Below, one piece after another: positions 1 to 6,393 of a DNA stretch of 6,418 nt. Made by a program: the position numbers and the translations under genes. The notes under the pieces were generated by a model. It was given only the letters and a program-made list of their open reading frames with translations. It searched no databases and was not told the DNA's origin. This DNA is from Porticoccaceae bacterium (GTDB lineage Bacteria > Pseudomonadota > Gammaproteobacteria > Pseudomonadales > Porticoccaceae). The first letter of the stretch is position 1. Each line of letters starts with the position of its first letter. The stretch is from assembly GCA_030741175.1 (NCBI GenBank), contig JASLVT010000080.1, forward strand, positions 1 through 6,418. Reading direction: 5' to 3'.

Positions 1-1
1 A

Positions 2-160
2 GCCGCGTTGCTTGCAACACTAAGACAACAAGGATTTAACACAGCACAAAATTTAGCAGACAGAGCTTTTGGTCAACAAAGAAATTTAGCAAGTGACATA
101 CAACTAGCTCAAACAGCAGAGCAACTAAATGCTAGCAATAACTCGAGTCGCAATGATTAA
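2..160 (+). CDS. C-terminal fragment of an unrecognised Gln/Ala/Asn-rich protein
   Basis: This plus-strand frame is open from the left edge to a TAA stop and gives 52 residues with the 5' end missing. The other two plus frames close within the first 40 bases. About half the residues are Ala (10), Gln (8) or Asn (7). There is no Lys, Cys, Met, Pro, Tyr or Trp, and hydrophobic residues are spaced as in a helix (for example LRQQGFNTAQNLADRAFGQQ). Three of four Arg codons are AGA, and Leu is often TTA or CTA. The repetitive Ala/Gln helix pattern resembles structural or internal virion proteins of marine phages, but that is an impression and not a match to a named family. The frame is convergent with matB and overlaps its end by four bases. 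It could also be an assembly join or a chance frame, since 52 open codons are not decisive. Confidence 0.5.
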   Translation, partial: AALLATLRQQGFNTAQNLADRAFGQQRNLASDIQLAQTAEQLNASNNSSRND

Positions 161-172
161 AATAAATCATTG
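151..172. repeat. Inverted repeat spanning two convergent stop codons
   Basis: An 8-base perfect inverted repeat (CAATGATT / AATCATTG) with a 6-base A/T loop covers the stop codons of both the plus-strand fragment (158-160) and matB (157-159). Its position between converging genes fits a weak two-way transcription end. The stem is A/T-rich, however, and no T-run follows it on either strand, so it does not meet the usual description of an intrinsic terminator. Confidence 0.35.
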
Positions 173-1692
173 AACTGATCACGCAAAACATTCTTTTGCA
201 CCTTACCCATGGTGTTACGGGGTAGCTCTTGTAGAGACAAGACTCGCTTAGGCACTTTAAATCCCGATATCTGTGCTTTTAGACCATTGATAATGCTGTC
301 TTCATCAGGCTGTTGACTATCGCCATCATAAATAACTACCGCAACAACCGCTTCACCAAAGTCTGGGTGAGGTAAGCCGATAATGGCCGATTCTTTGATT
401 CCATCGAGTTTATCGATCAAGAGCTCAATCTCTTTTGGGTACACATTGAGGCCACCGGTAATCACCATATCTTTGGCGCGACCCACAATCGACACATAGC
501 CATCTTCGCTGACGGTGCCTTTGTCACCGGTATTAAAAAAACCATCAGCAGCCAAATCCTCGGCGGTTTTTTCCGGCATACGCCAATAACCTTTAAAAAC
601 ATTTTCTCCACGAACCTGTATATCACCAACCTCATCGATCGCAACCTCTGCTCCCTGTTGATCGACAATACGAACCTCAACGCCGGGCAGTGGCAGTCCC
701 ACGGTGCCGGCGCGGCGCTCGCCTACCAGTGGATTTGATATATTCATATTGGTTTCGGTCATGCCATAGCGCTCGAGAATCGATTGACCGGTGCGAGCCC
801 GGAATGCTTCAAAGGTTTCGCTTAACAATGGCGCTGAGCCTGAGATAAACAACCTTATATTGGTTGCTACCGAAGCATCGAATCGGTCATTGGATAACAG
901 ACGCGTGTAATAGGTTGGCACACCCATCATCACCGTACAGCTGGGCAAGCTGTCTACGACCAAATCGGCATTAAAATCTTTTAGCCAGTGCATACTAGCG
1001 CCAGAGAGAAAGACACAACCAAGGGCAACAAATAGACCATGTACATGAAATATGGGCAACGCATGCAATAAAACATCATCACTACTAAAGCCCCAGGCCT
1101 GTACTAGGCACTCTGCATTACTGCGCAAATTGCGGTGACTCAACATAATCCCTTTGGGTACACCGGTGGTGCCGGAGGAATATAACAGCGCCGCCAAATC
1201 ATCATCTTGGCGATCAACCACAGGGAAATCAGCAGACGCCTGTTGTGCGCTATCCGATAAACTACCACTGCCATCGGCATTCAGTGTTTTTAAATGAGAC
1301 ACCTTATTTTTGTTGCACAGTTTCTGCATTAGTTGCTCATCAGCTACATCACAGATCACCATAGCGGGCTCGGCATTGCTTAAAAAATAATCCAACTCCG
1401 CCTCTTTATAGCCTGTATTCAAAGGATGAAACACAAATCCCGCGCGAAGGCAGGCAAGATACAGTGATAATGCTTCTGGTGACTTGGTTACCTGTACTGA
1501 AACTCGATCACCCACCTGAATACCAAGGTCAGTCATATAGCGTGCAAGGCGAGCAGATTCTCGCTCCAGATCTGCGTAACTGATGCTCGACTGGTCCGCT
1601 AAAACCAGCGCAGGCTTGTCAGTATAGTGATCAAATTGTTGCTGAAAATGCGCGTAGAGATTGTTGTTTTCGGTGTTATTACTCTGCGTCAT
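157..1692 (-). CDS. matB: Malonyl-CoA synthetase (MatB)
   Basis: This ATP-dependent cytoplasmic ligase turns malonate and CoA into malonyl-CoA; MatB enzymes often also accept methylmalonate. It has 511 residues, usual for the adenylate-forming ANL family. Visible motifs are the phosphate loop YSSGTTGVPKG (171-181), ERYGMTE (307-313), NTGD (387-390), the hinge VGRAKDMVITGG (403-414) and the C-terminal lysine in PRNTMGKVQK (Lys497). MatB-like features beyond the general family are ALPIFHVHGLFVA (211-223), MGVPTYYTRLL (256-266), FISGSAPLL (282-290) and ERYGMTETNMN followed by AGTVGLPLP; these match the Rhizobium MatB sequence as I remember it. The start is ATG with an AAAAGG ribosome site about 11 bases upstream, rather a long spacing. 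It follows madM by 41 bases and is probably the last gene of a madL-madM-matB operon. No malonyl-CoA decarboxylase gene adjoins it. Confidence 0.93.
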   Translation of the reverse strand: MTQSNNTENNNLYAHFQQQFDHYTDKPALVLADQSSISYADLERESARLARYMTDLGIQVGDRVSVQVTKSPEALSLYLACLRAGFVFHPLNTGYKEAELDYFLSNAEPAMVICDVADEQLMQKLCNKNKVSHLKTLNADGSGSLSDSAQQASADFPVVDRQDDDLAALLYSSGTTGVPKGIMLSHRNLRSNAECLVQAWGFSSDDVLLHALPIFHVHGLFVALGCVFLSGASMHWLKDFNADLVVDSLPSCTVMMGVPTYYTRLLSNDRFDASVATNIRLFISGSAPLLSETFEAFRARTGQSILERYGMTETNMNISNPLVGERRAGTVGLPLPGVEVRIVDQQGAEVAIDEVGDIQVRGENVFKGYWRMPEKTAEDLAADGFFNTGDKGTVSEDGYVSIVGRAKDMVITGGLNVYPKEIELLIDKLDGIKESAIIGLPHPDFGEAVVAVVIYDGDSQQPDEDSIINGLKAQISGFKVPKRVLSLQELPRNTMGKVQKNVLRDQFNDLF

Positions 1693-1733
1693 AACAAGAT
1701 TAGCCTTTTATTATTAGGTCGATAACTAGAGCC

Positions 1734-2501
1734 TTACCCAACCAGAAATCGAACGATAAAGAACAGAATAGAGGGCGCCAGCAAACAGCCCACGCCAGTA
1801 TAAAAAGTGGCGGTCATAGCACCATAGGGCACCAGCTTGGGATCGGTAGCGGCGAGACCACCGGCCACACCACTGGTGGTACCCATCAGACCACCGTAGA
1901 CCATGGCCGACTGTGGATTATTGAGGCCTATATACTTGGCCACAAGTGGCGTACCAATCATCACTAGAATTGATTTCACCAGTCCGGCCGCAATACTTAG
2001 GGCGACCACCTCAGAGCTCGCGCCCAGTGCAGTGCCCGTGACTGGGCCTACTATATAGGTGGCAGCACCAGCGCCAATAGTCGTAATGGAAATGGCATCG
2101 CTGTAACCAAAAGCAAGAGCCACCACAGCACCGACAACAAAGGACAGCACCACACCAATCACCACCGATAGGGCACCGACCCAACCAGCCTTCTTAATCG
2201 CACTGAGGTCAGCGCCATAGGCCGTTGCAATAATGGCAAAATCTCGCAACATGGAGCCGCCCAACAGGGCAACACCACTAAAAATAGCAATATCAGCCAG
2301 CCCCTTACTACCACCAGTGTATAGCCCACCGATATAAGCGAGGGCCAAACCAAGGGCGATGGCGATGGCAGAGCCATGAATATGGCCACGAGTGAGATGT
2401 GTTGATAACCAGTAAGAAATCCAGGTAACCACACCAACAAATAAAAAAGCGCTGATGAGCCCCTGTTTAACCAATAATTCTGTGAGCATTGAGCCGTCCA
2501 T
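1734..2501 (-). CDS. madM: Malonate transporter, MadM subunit
   Basis: This is the larger inner-membrane subunit of the two-part MadL/MadM carrier, described in Malonomonas as a sodium-coupled malonate importer. At 255 residues it has the usual family length. It is strongly hydrophobic, with about seven or eight predicted membrane segments. Gly/Ala-rich stretches include GGLYTGGSKG (58-67), TIGAGAATYIVGPVTGTALG (141-160) and YGGLMGTTSGVAGGLAATDP (202-221), which look like substrate or ion re-entrant regions. The ATG lies in a TAATG overlap with the madL stop and has GAGGTG five bases upstream (2507-2512), which favours it over Met5. The overlap implies coupled translation with madL. matB downstream supplies the activating step, so context and family agree. 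Confidence 0.92.
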   Translation of the reverse strand: MDGSMLTELLVKQGLISAFLFVGVVTWISYWLSTHLTRGHIHGSAIAIALGLALAYIGGLYTGGSKGLADIAIFSGVALLGGSMLRDFAIIATAYGADLSAIKKAGWVGALSVVIGVVLSFVVGAVVALAFGYSDAISITTIGAGAATYIVGPVTGTALGASSEVVALSIAAGLVKSILVMIGTPLVAKYIGLNNPQSAMVYGGLMGTTSGVAGGLAATDPKLVPYGAMTATFYTGVGCLLAPSILFFIVRFLVG

Positions 2502-2881
2502 TATTTCACCTCTTGCTCAATATCTCGGTCGCCACCAAAACGCGAAATGAGGGGGATGGCAGCGAAACTAAAAGCAACTGCCAGCACTCCGGCGATAACC
2601 GCTAGCCAACCACTGGAGACAGCGGCAACCACATTCTGTTTGGCGGCCATAGCAACCACAATGGGTATATACATAGCGCTCCAGAAATAAATACCTGACT
2701 CGGAGACCGTATCTAAATGGAATTGTTTTTTACTTAAATTGGACAATAGAATAAGCAGCAGCATGGCGATACCGACACCACCAACATTGGCATTAACACC
2801 CAGCAACTCGCCGAGTAGATTACCGGTATACATGCCAAACAGCGTGCAAAAAGACAATAAGGCGACACCGTAAACAATCAT
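2501..2881 (-). CDS. madL: Malonate transporter, MadL subunit
   Basis: This is the small membrane subunit of the MadL/MadM malonate carrier, 126 residues with about four predicted helices: near residues 2-22, 34-49, 66-84 and 88-114. The start MIVYGVALL and the following GxxxG-type segment NLLGELLGVNANVGGVGIAMLLL (split here by family motifs only) are typical of MadL. The C-terminus is polar and charged (SRFGGDRDIEQEVK) and likely cytoplasmic. I place the start at the ATG at 2881 and not at the in-frame GTG six bases upstream. That GTG overlaps the GGAG ribosome site, and the shorter protein has the normal MadL N-terminus. madL is the first gene after the promoter candidate at 2949-2977 and shares one base with madM. 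Confidence 0.92.
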   Translation of the reverse strand: MIVYGVALLSFCTLFGMYTGNLLGELLGVNANVGGVGIAMLLLILLSNLSKKQFHLDTVSESGIYFWSAMYIPIVVAMAAKQNVVAAVSSGWLAVIAGVLAVAFSFAAIPLISRFGGDRDIEQEVK

Positions 2882-2886
2882 AATCA

Positions 2887-2890
2887 CTCC
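2887..2890 (-). promoter_or_regulatory. madL ribosome binding site that decides the start
   Basis: GGAG on the minus strand sits five bases before the ATG at 2881. An upstream GTG (2885-2887) in the same frame would use part of this site as coding sequence, so the ATG is the better start. Confidence 0.7.
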
Positions 2891-2948
2891 GCATTTAGAC
2901 AGTTATTATTATCACGACGAAATTAATTCGTACCGCTTTTGAGATATT

Positions 2949-2977
2949 TTTATACAGATCTGTCTAGACAGCAACTA
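2949..2977 (-). promoter_or_regulatory. Candidate promoter of madL-madM-matB
   Basis: On the minus strand, TATAAA (2949-2954) matches the sigma-70 -10 element at five of six positions. A weak -35-like TAGTTG (2972-2977) lies exactly 17 bases upstream. Transcription would start near 2940, leaving a leader of about 60 bases before madL. The 17-base spacer is made almost wholly of two palindromes, and the poor -35 element is common in regulated promoters. This is an inference from sequence only. Confidence 0.5.
2954..2971. promoter_or_regulatory. Overlapping double palindrome, candidate operator for malonate genes
   Basis: Two perfect palindromes share four bases: ACAGATCTGT (2954-2963) and CTGTCTAGACAG (2960-2971). 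Together they give alternating ACAG/CTGT half-sites in 18 bases. They lie between the -35 and -10 candidates of the madL promoter, the classic place for a repressor to block RNA polymerase. Malonate genes in other bacteria are controlled by GntR-family repressors of the FadR type (MatR, MdcY) that bind short TGT/ACA palindromes, so a regulator of that kind is plausible. No regulator gene is in the window. Confidence 0.55.
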
Positions 2978-3026
2978 ATACTTGCTAAACGGTATTTCGG
3001 ACATTATTGCTAGCTTTTTGTGGTAT

Positions 3027-3052
3027 GAGATTAAGTCATGAATAGTAATCTC
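3027..3052. repeat. Inverted repeat in the dat-madL gap
   Basis: GAGATTA (3027-3033) and TAATCTC (3046-3052) form a perfect 7-base stem with a 12-base loop, about 60 bases past the transaminase stop. Neither strand has a T-run directly after it, so it is not a clear intrinsic terminator. It could be a processing hairpin, a binding site or chance. Confidence 0.3.
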
Positions 3053-3112
3053 TTAAAGCGCTCGGCACGGTCTTAAATCAAAAGGCTGATGGTTTCATGA
3101 ATAATTCTGTTG

Positions 3113-3970
3113 CTAAAAGTCGTACTTCGCTGCCTCATAAATGGTCATGGCTTTTTCCCAAACCTCCCCCACCAAGCCATCACCGACCGGTTGCGAATCC
3201 AACTCAACCACTGGTGCAATATGTTTGCTGGAGTTAGTGATCCATACTTCATCGGCGTTGCGAACTTCATCCATAGTCACTACCCGCTCCTGCACCTGAA
3301 TGCTACCATCGGCACGCAGAGCTTCGATAGCGATATGTCTAGAGATACCCGGTAGCAGTTGATAATCCAACGGTGGGGTAGCTACAACACCCTCTTTTAC
3401 AATAAATACATTACTGCAACTCGCTTCGGTCAACTCACCGCGGGCGTTATACATAATGGTTTCATCTTTTTCCAATGCGTAACTCTGTTGAAAATGCAAC
3501 ACATTACCTAGCAGAGCCGTCGATTTGATATCACAATGGCGCCATCTCAAATCCTCGGTAGAGATGACTCGTAAGCCCACTTTCGTTTTCCGATCAGGTA
3601 CCTCGGGGTGCGGCGCAATCTCGATTACCATTCCAAGAACTGTGGGTTTGGTATTAGCGGGAAACCCATGGAAACGGCGCCCCTCATTACCGCGACTTAC
3701 TTGGAAATAGATACCAAGGTTCTGGCCACCATTTTTCTCACTTAAATTTATCGCGATATCATGCCACTGCTTATCAGTTAATGGATTGTCGATACCAATA
3801 CTCTGTAGTCCATTTTTCATTCGCTCCATATGCAATTGAAAACCCACCATTCTTCCACCATAGGATGGCGTAACATCATAAATACCATCACCGAAAATAA
3901 ATCCTCGGTCTAGAGGAGATATTGTTGCTTGCTCGGCAGGCATATACTCACCATTTAAATACACAATCAT
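3113..3970 (-). CDS. dat: D-amino-acid transaminase (D-alanine aminotransferase type, PLP fold class IV)
   Basis: This predicted cytoplasmic pyridoxal-phosphate enzyme moves the amino group of D-amino acids such as D-alanine to 2-oxoglutarate or another 2-oxo acid. Counting 285 residues from the ATG at 3970, the N-terminus is MIVYLNGEYMP. The PLP lysine is Lys149 in CDIKSTALLGNVL, and the cofactor-contacting Glu is Glu182 in GELTEASCSNVF. Tyr31 (FGDGIYDV) and Arg99-x-His101 (GRRFHGFP) line up with Tyr31, Arg98 and His100, which hold the substrate carboxylate in the Bacillus D-amino-acid transaminase. They argue against a branched-chain aminotransferase or aminodeoxychorismate lyase. An in-frame GTG at 3982 would add four residues but has no ribosome site; a weak GTGAG lies seven bases before the ATG. 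It follows the YkvI-type carrier gene by 50 bases and is probably co-transcribed with it. Confidence 0.87.
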   Translation of the reverse strand: MIVYLNGEYMPAEQATISPLDRGFIFGDGIYDVTPSYGGRMVGFQLHMERMKNGLQSIGIDNPLTDKQWHDIAINLSEKNGGQNLGIYFQVSRGNEGRRFHGFPANTKPTVLGMVIEIAPHPEVPDRKTKVGLRVISTEDLRWRHCDIKSTALLGNVLHFQQSYALEKDETIMYNARGELTEASCSNVFIVKEGVVATPPLDYQLLPGISRHIAIEALRADGSIQVQERVVTMDEVRNADEVWITNSSKHIAPVVELDSQPVGDGLVGEVWEKAMTIYEAAKYDF

Positions 3971-4020
3971 GATATTACTCACTTACAAACATTATTTTGC
4001 CATTGTCTAGGTAATACGAG

Positions 4021-5103
4021 TTACGCAGACTTGATTATTTTAATTACACCCAAGGTACAGATAGGAATGATGTAGACCAGCGCGAAGCCAACCGAGAGCG
4101 CGGAATATCCCTGCGCCACTAAAGCAACAATACCGAGTGAACCAATTAAGCCTCCAAACAGCAGCGTCGCAATGGCGATAATCGCTCTGGCTGGTTGACT
4201 TAGGGCATCATTGGTATCCACTTTCACTACCATTTCGATGCGCTCAATAAGGCCTTGTACTAACCCAGCACCCGTCTCTACCAGAGTGCCAAGCAGTGCC
4301 ACAAGGAAAATGATAAGTAATAATGGAGACGCATATTCTGACATCATCCAGTAGTTGGGGACTGGCTGCTCTAGCACCTCTGGATGGCCAACCGCATAAC
4401 TCATATGAAAGAGTAGCGCAGGCACCATAACGGCAACGCCGGCAATAACACCGGCCAGTAACGCTTCACGCCGGGTTTGAATTGCACGAGTAGAAAATAG
4501 CAACACCGGTGCAATAGCTAAGTTATACATGGCATAGAGAATACCTCCTCGTAGCCAACCGGATTCAATATTACCCTGAGTTAACGTTGGTAGAATCTCA
4601 ACGTCACCATTATTGAGTATCTCGATAAAGTAATAGCCGAATACTAAGTACATACCGATCGACCATAATGTGAGTACTTTCTCCACCGCTTCGCGCCCGA
4701 AATATACCAATATAACCACGAGTACCAGTACACCCACCATTCCAACATAACTGGGGGTAGCGAATTCCTGTTCAAGTATATTGCCGGCCGCCGAACTCAC
4801 CACGCCCAGCACCAGTAAAAATAAAAGCAGGTAGAGGATTTCAAAGCACACCCAAAATCGACCAATCAACTTTTTAAAAAAGCTGCGGTAATCATACAAC
4901 TGAAAAACACGTGCGAATTCATAGGTGCAGGCGAGCACAAGGGAAAAAACACAGGCTGCAACGATGGTTCCCAACAGGCCGCCCAATAGGCCGTAACGAG
5001 TGAAAAATTCAACTACTTCTCTGCCGGTACCATAACCTCCACCCATCACAACGGAGATAAACACCGCGGCAGGCACAACATATACATTAAATGACCGATT
5101 CAC
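4021..5103 (-). CDS. YkvI-family membrane carrier (LeuT/APC-like fold), probable amino-acid transporter
   Basis: This inner-membrane protein of 360 residues has about ten predicted helices: near 7-25, 38-63, 84-106, 119-136, 142-163, 184-205, 214-236, 257-285, 304-328 and 332-356. The first helix is broken by the Gly-rich motif MGGGYGTGREVVEFF (20-34). This motif is characteristic of the YkvI-like group (COG3949 as I recall it) and resembles the unwound substrate/ion-binding segment of LeuT-fold carriers. The second helical half has NLAIAPVLLFSTRA (194-207) and LGTLVETGAGLVQG (271-284). The substrate of this family is not well known. Tight linkage to a D-amino-acid transaminase suggests D-amino acids or related amino acids, which is inference. 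The start is GTG; a strong AGAGGG site seven bases upstream supports it, and the next Met (20) lies inside the first helix. Confidence 0.8.
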   Translation of the reverse strand: MNRSFNVYVVPAAVFISVVMGGGYGTGREVVEFFTRYGLLGGLLGTIVAACVFSLVLACTYEFARVFQLYDYRSFFKKLIGRFWVCFEILYLLLFLLVLGVVSSAAGNILEQEFATPSYVGMVGVLVLVVILVYFGREAVEKVLTLWSIGMYLVFGYYFIEILNNGDVEILPTLTQGNIESGWLRGGILYAMYNLAIAPVLLFSTRAIQTRREALLAGVIAGVAVMVPALLFHMSYAVGHPEVLEQPVPNYWMMSEYASPLLLIIFLVALLGTLVETGAGLVQGLIERIEMVVKVDTNDALSQPARAIIAIATLLFGGLIGSLGIVALVAQGYSALSVGFALVYIIPICTLGVIKIIKSA

Positions 5104-5110
5104 TGGCTAA

Positions 5111-5117
5111 CCCTCTT
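5111..5117 (-). promoter_or_regulatory. Ribosome binding site supporting the GTG start of the carrier gene
   Basis: AAGAGGG on the minus strand lies seven bases before GTG at 5103. No in-frame ATG is nearby, so this site fixes the start at GTG. Confidence 0.65.
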
Positions 5118-5150
5118 AAAAGTTTTTTTATTTCGCTTTACACTCTGCCA

Positions 5151-5177
5151 TTGTTGTAACAAATAAAATTAGCTAAT
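5151..5177. promoter_or_regulatory. Two small palindromes upstream of the carrier-transaminase pair
   Basis: The 123-base gap between the acyl-CoA dehydrogenase and the carrier gene holds an interrupted palindrome, TTGTT-N2-AACAA (5151-5162), and a perfect one, ATTAGCTAAT (5168-5177), six bases apart. They could be operators for the downstream genes. No good -10/-35 pair is visible here and both are A/T-rich, so chance is possible. No terminator hairpin follows the dehydrogenase stop. Confidence 0.25.
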
Positions 5178-5226
5178 GCCTCACTCTCCGCAATGTGATT
5201 GTTTCTCAATCCGATCACGAGCAAAC

Positions 5227-6393
5227 TCATAGCTCATTGATTAATTCGCGCGCGATAATCAGCCTTTGAATCTCACTGGTTCCCTCGTAAACAGAGGTTA
5301 CCCGCACATCGCGACTGTACCGCTCTAGCGGACAGTCTCTGGTGTACCCCATACCACCGAGTAATTGCTGAGCGGTATAGCAAACTTTATTGGCAGTTTC
5401 TGAGGCATGAAGTTTGGCCATCGCTGCCGCCTTATTAAAAGGCTCACTACTGTCCTTTAGATAAGCGGCATTCATTATTAATAAGCGCGATGCCTCGAGT
5501 TGTGTGTAGGCATCTGACATCATCCATTGCAACCCTTGAAAGCTGGCGAGGCTACGACCAAACTGCTCTCGCTCTGTGCAGTATTTACGCGCGTAATCCA
5601 TCGCTGCAAAACCTATCCCCAGCGCCAGAGAACCAATACCAATTCGTCCGCCCGCCAACTCCGCCACAGCAATACGAAAACCGTCATTTAGCTTACCCAT
5701 TAAGGCAGAACTAGGGATGCGACAATTATCAAAGCTAACCATATTAGTACTCGATGCATGCTGGCCCATTTTTTGTTCAGCTTTGCCAATGGTTATACCC
5801 GGTGTATTGGCCTCGACTAAGAAACAGGAGATGCCTTTACCGCTTGGAGCCTCAGCATCTGTGACCGCCCACACTACAAAGACACCGGCATATTCCGCAC
5901 TGGTTATCCATGCCTTGGTGCCATTAATAATCCAGTGATCTCCGTCTTTTACCGCCTTTGTTTTCATTGCTGCAGGATCGGATCCAGCGCCCTGTTCAGA
6001 TAAACAAAAACTCCCCGCTGCATAGTCACCAGATGATAGCTTGGGCAAGTACTGTTGTTTTTGCTCTTCATTGGCCACAGCTTGGATCACTTCACCGACC
6101 ATATTGGTCACCGACATAGTGACTGCAGTTGAAGCGCAGGCTTTGGCTATTTCTGTAATCGCCAGGCTAAACGCCACCACACCGGCATCACTGCCGCCAT
6201 AGTCTGAACTTACATTCAGACCCATAAAGCCAAGCTCAGCGAGCAATTTCAGATTAGCTAAAAATAGCTGTCGGTTTTTCGCTGGGTCCTTATCTCGATC
6301 AAGTTGTTCGGCAATCGGCTCAAGTTCAGCGACTGCAAACTTACTCGCCATATCTTGAATTAGGTATTGTTCTTCCGTTAAGGCCAAATGCAT
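5227..6393 (-). CDS. Acyl-CoA dehydrogenase (short/medium-chain type)
   Basis: This FAD enzyme introduces a trans-2 double bond into an acyl-CoA and passes electrons to electron-transfer flavoprotein. Its 388 residues are the usual length, with no truncation. The three parts are visible: an N-terminal helical domain (about 1-120), a middle beta domain with the signature CLSEQGAGSDPAA (130-142), and a C-terminal helical domain with QQLLGGMGYTRDCPLERYSRD (342-362). The catalytic base is Glu370 in VYEGTSEIQR, the position found in short- and medium-chain enzymes. Isovaleryl- and long-chain types carry it elsewhere, in the AGGRIGIGS region (247-255), where no Glu is present. The exact substrate cannot be told. 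The ATG has a strong AAGGAAGG site about six bases upstream. It is the most upstream of the minus-strand genes. A link to malonate or D-amino-acid use is possible but not shown. Confidence 0.92.
   Translation of the reverse strand: MHLALTEEQYLIQDMASKFAVAELEPIAEQLDRDKDPAKNRQLFLANLKLLAELGFMGLNVSSDYGGSDAGVVAFSLAITEIAKACASTAVTMSVTNMVGEVIQAVANEEQKQQYLPKLSSGDYAAGSFCLSEQGAGSDPAAMKTKAVKDGDHWIINGTKAWITSAEYAGVFVVWAVTDAEAPSGKGISCFLVEANTPGITIGKAEQKMGQHASSTNMVSFDNCRIPSSALMGKLNDGFRIAVAELAGGRIGIGSLALGIGFAAMDYARKYCTEREQFGRSLASFQGLQWMMSDAYTQLEASRLLIMNAAYLKDSSEPFNKAAAMAKLHASETANKVCYTAQQLLGGMGYTRDCPLERYSRDVRVTSVYEGTSEIQRLIIARELINEL

Noticed and set aside
183..199. GCAAAA / TTTTGC inverted repeat with a 5-base loop
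   Set aside because: It lies in the 3' coding end of matB, is short and A/T-rich, and has no T-run at a gene end, so it is probably chance.
2159..2440. Minus-strand 93-codon frame inside madM
   Set aside because: Out-of-frame overlap with madM; its hydrophobic look comes from the base composition of a membrane-protein gene.
2917..2931. ACGAA/TTCGT imperfect hairpin in the madL leader, possible riboswitch or attenuator
   Set aside because: The stem is only five pairs with an A/T interior, and the leader of about 60 bases is too short and plain for a known riboswitch.
3036..3103. Direct repeat TCATGAATA at 3036-3044 and 3095-3103
   Set aside because: Nine A/T-rich bases centred on TCATGA are easily repeated by chance in this gap, and no further copies or regular spacing were seen.
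3110..3355. Plus-strand open frame of 81 codons
   Set aside because: It lies wholly within and antisense to the transaminase gene, whose motifs are clear; no family signature and no convincing ribosome site.
5123..5129. Run of seven T on the plus strand, possible terminator tail
   Set aside because: No stable stem precedes it on the plus strand, and no plus-strand gene is being ended there.
5490..5938. Two plus-strand open frames antisense to the acyl-CoA dehydrogenase
   Set aside because: They are shadows of a well-conserved dehydrogenase reading frame; the translations are low in recognisable structure.
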